Part shown: in pieces, positions 62,922 to 64,000 of the stretch
How the letters are laid out: the number at the start of each line of letters is the position of its first letter
Numbering within the stretch: position 1 is the first letter of the stretch
Assembly: GCF_958298935.1 (NCBI RefSeq)
Contig: NC_084922.1
Span: 45,667,958 to 45,731,957 of the forward strand
DNA: 64,000 nucleotides
Origin: Phragmites australis
Lineage: Eukaryota > Streptophyta > Magnoliopsida > Poales > Poaceae
Direction of reading: 5' to 3'
Made by a program: the position numbers and the translations under genes
The notes under the pieces: generated by a model
Told to the model about the DNA's origin: nothing
What the model saw: the letters and a program-made list of their open reading frames with translations, nothing else
The model's database searches: none

Positions 62922-63149
62922 TGTTGAGAAACCGCTACTACCGGGTGTAGTCCAGCGATCCCTCGAGAGAATAATTGTAAAGGAGACATAATGTAGGAGA
63001 AAAATTGATTATTTTTTATTCATCTGTGTTTATAATGATGACTTTTTGCTTCCTATATATAGTGCAAAAATCTCTAAAAGATAGAATCAAATCTTTCAAG
63101 AAATCGAGATAGATCCACATTCTATTGTGAAACTCCAAATTTTCTAACA
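62922..63149 (-). repeat. Copia 5' LTR (related to 15053/21060)
   Basis: On the minus strand it starts TGTTAGAAAATTTGG and ends GGTTTCTCAACA, 228 bp. It contains a TATATATAGGAAGC promoter stretch and the AACACAGATGAATAAA block shared with the LTRs at 15053 and 21060. A primer-binding-site-like sequence follows at once, so it is a 5' LTR rather than a 3' LTR. Confidence 0.8.
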
Positions 63150-64000
63150 CAGTCGACACCAAACCGAGCCAAATGAAATAGGTGATGGCTCTTACTGTTT
63201 AGGATATAGTAATTCATCTAGTCTATAAAAATACAGTTAGGATTGGAGAACTAAAAAAAACAACTAACAACATAAAATTTTGTCTCATGTCATTTTTTCC
63301 TTCCAAATATGATATTTACAATCACAAAACTCGCCTAATTGATAATCAGTCCATACACAAATAAAAAAGACAAAATTAAATATAATTATGTTAGCTTTCA
63401 CCTAAAACTATCAAATAACAATGTGTTGTTGTTACTACTACTGCCGCTAATCTCTACTGCTTAAAATGTTTCCAGTGAATTCATTCGTCCGCCCCATCCC
63501 TTCGTTCGTCCGTCCGCCCGCCCCATGCGTCCCATTTTCGTCCGTTTGCCCCAGGCGGACGACCGCATGAACCATCGCTATCCGATCGTGCCCCTTCGTC
63601 CGTCGCTTCATTCGCCCACATCACACGCCCGCGCAGGTTCCGCTTGCCCCTCCTCCCCCAAATCACGCTGCCTTCCCAATCTCTACACCCAACCGCATCG
63701 CCGGCCCTTCTCTGCTTCCACTCCCAGCCGCCGCCTGCCGATGCTTGCCTCTCACCTTCTGCCCGTTTCCCTTTCTCCCATTCGCACGCCGCCTCATGCC
63801 CTCCTCTTCATCACCCTCCTCCCAGATCTCGTCGCCCTCGCCATTGCCCTCCACCTCCTCCTCCTCCGCCACGCTGGACACCTCCATATAGTTTAGGTGC
63901 CGACCCTCATGCCGCAAGCTCCGCCTCGCTCCCTTCCTCGTCCTCGTGGGCGTCAGCGACGTCCTCTCTCCCCTGCCTTCCTGAGAGGAGGACTACCACG
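63150..64000. other. Window end, GC-rich segment
   Basis: AT-rich up to about 63475, then C-rich DNA to the edge. A 123-codon plus-strand frame (63525-63896) and a minus-strand shadow exist, but neither shows a domain. This could be the start of a gene lying to the right, or low complexity. Confidence 0.3.

Noticed and set aside
63525..63896. 123-codon plus-strand frame at window end
   Set aside because: C-rich low-complexity peptide; a real gene could start to the right but cannot be shown.

Overview
The window is nuclear DNA from a plant, almost certainly a grass (Poaceae). It has GT-AG introns, GC-rich coding exons set in AT-rich spacers, grass-type retrotransposons, MITEs and CACTA ends, and plant-specific proteins (NHL/LEA_2 proteins, a plant NEK kinase, a peroxisomal uricase). 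Repeats in the style of panicoid grasses suggest that subfamily, but this is only an inference.

Host genes are few. From left to right: a small single-pass membrane protein (5787-6236, +); two intact NDR1/HIN1-like (NHL) genes (7149-7844 and 13962-14675, both -); a third NHL paralogue with two nonsense codons (25361-26059, -); an intact 14-coding-exon NIMA-related kinase (27112-32787, -); an intact 8-exon urate oxidase ending in SKL (45332-49241, -); and a truncated, frameshifted aldo-keto reductase relic (60382-60870, -). All host genes except the first are on the minus strand. The three NHL copies look like an old tandem family pushed apart by transposon insertions.

Most of the rest is mobile DNA, often nested, and several boundaries are proven by target-site duplications (TSDs). 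1-5289: decayed Ty1/copia element split by a 1,525-bp solo LTR (TSD AGCAC). 6316-6570: Stowaway MITE. 8358-9446: AT-rich inverted-repeat element. 10249-11780: diverged LTR relic. 12340-12472: CACTA terminus. 15053-21284: a second copia element whose reverse transcriptase region has been replaced by other repeats. 21755-24272, 35403-36904 and 57275-58898: three solo LTRs of one TGTAGC...CA superfamily, each with a 5-bp TSD; further relics of it lie at 10249 and 19831. 37062-37858: PIF/Harbinger-like MITE. 39384-41383: internally deleted copia element of 2,000 bp. 51119-59212: nearly full-length L1-type LINE with a 15-bp TSD, an ORF1/ORF2 stop-start overlap (TAATG) and a solo LTR in its 3' UTR. 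61091-61898: ~800-bp palindrome. 62318-62555: hAT-like MITE. 62922-63149: copia LTR with primer-binding site on the minus strand.

No operon, CRISPR array, RNA gene or novel enzymatic system was found. The most interesting points are the repeated same-orientation solo LTRs carrying palindromic CCGG motifs, the LINE structure, the NHL series with its nonsense pseudogene, the upstream ORF in the kinase leader, and the long palindrome. No searches were run; family names rest on motifs recognised by eye.
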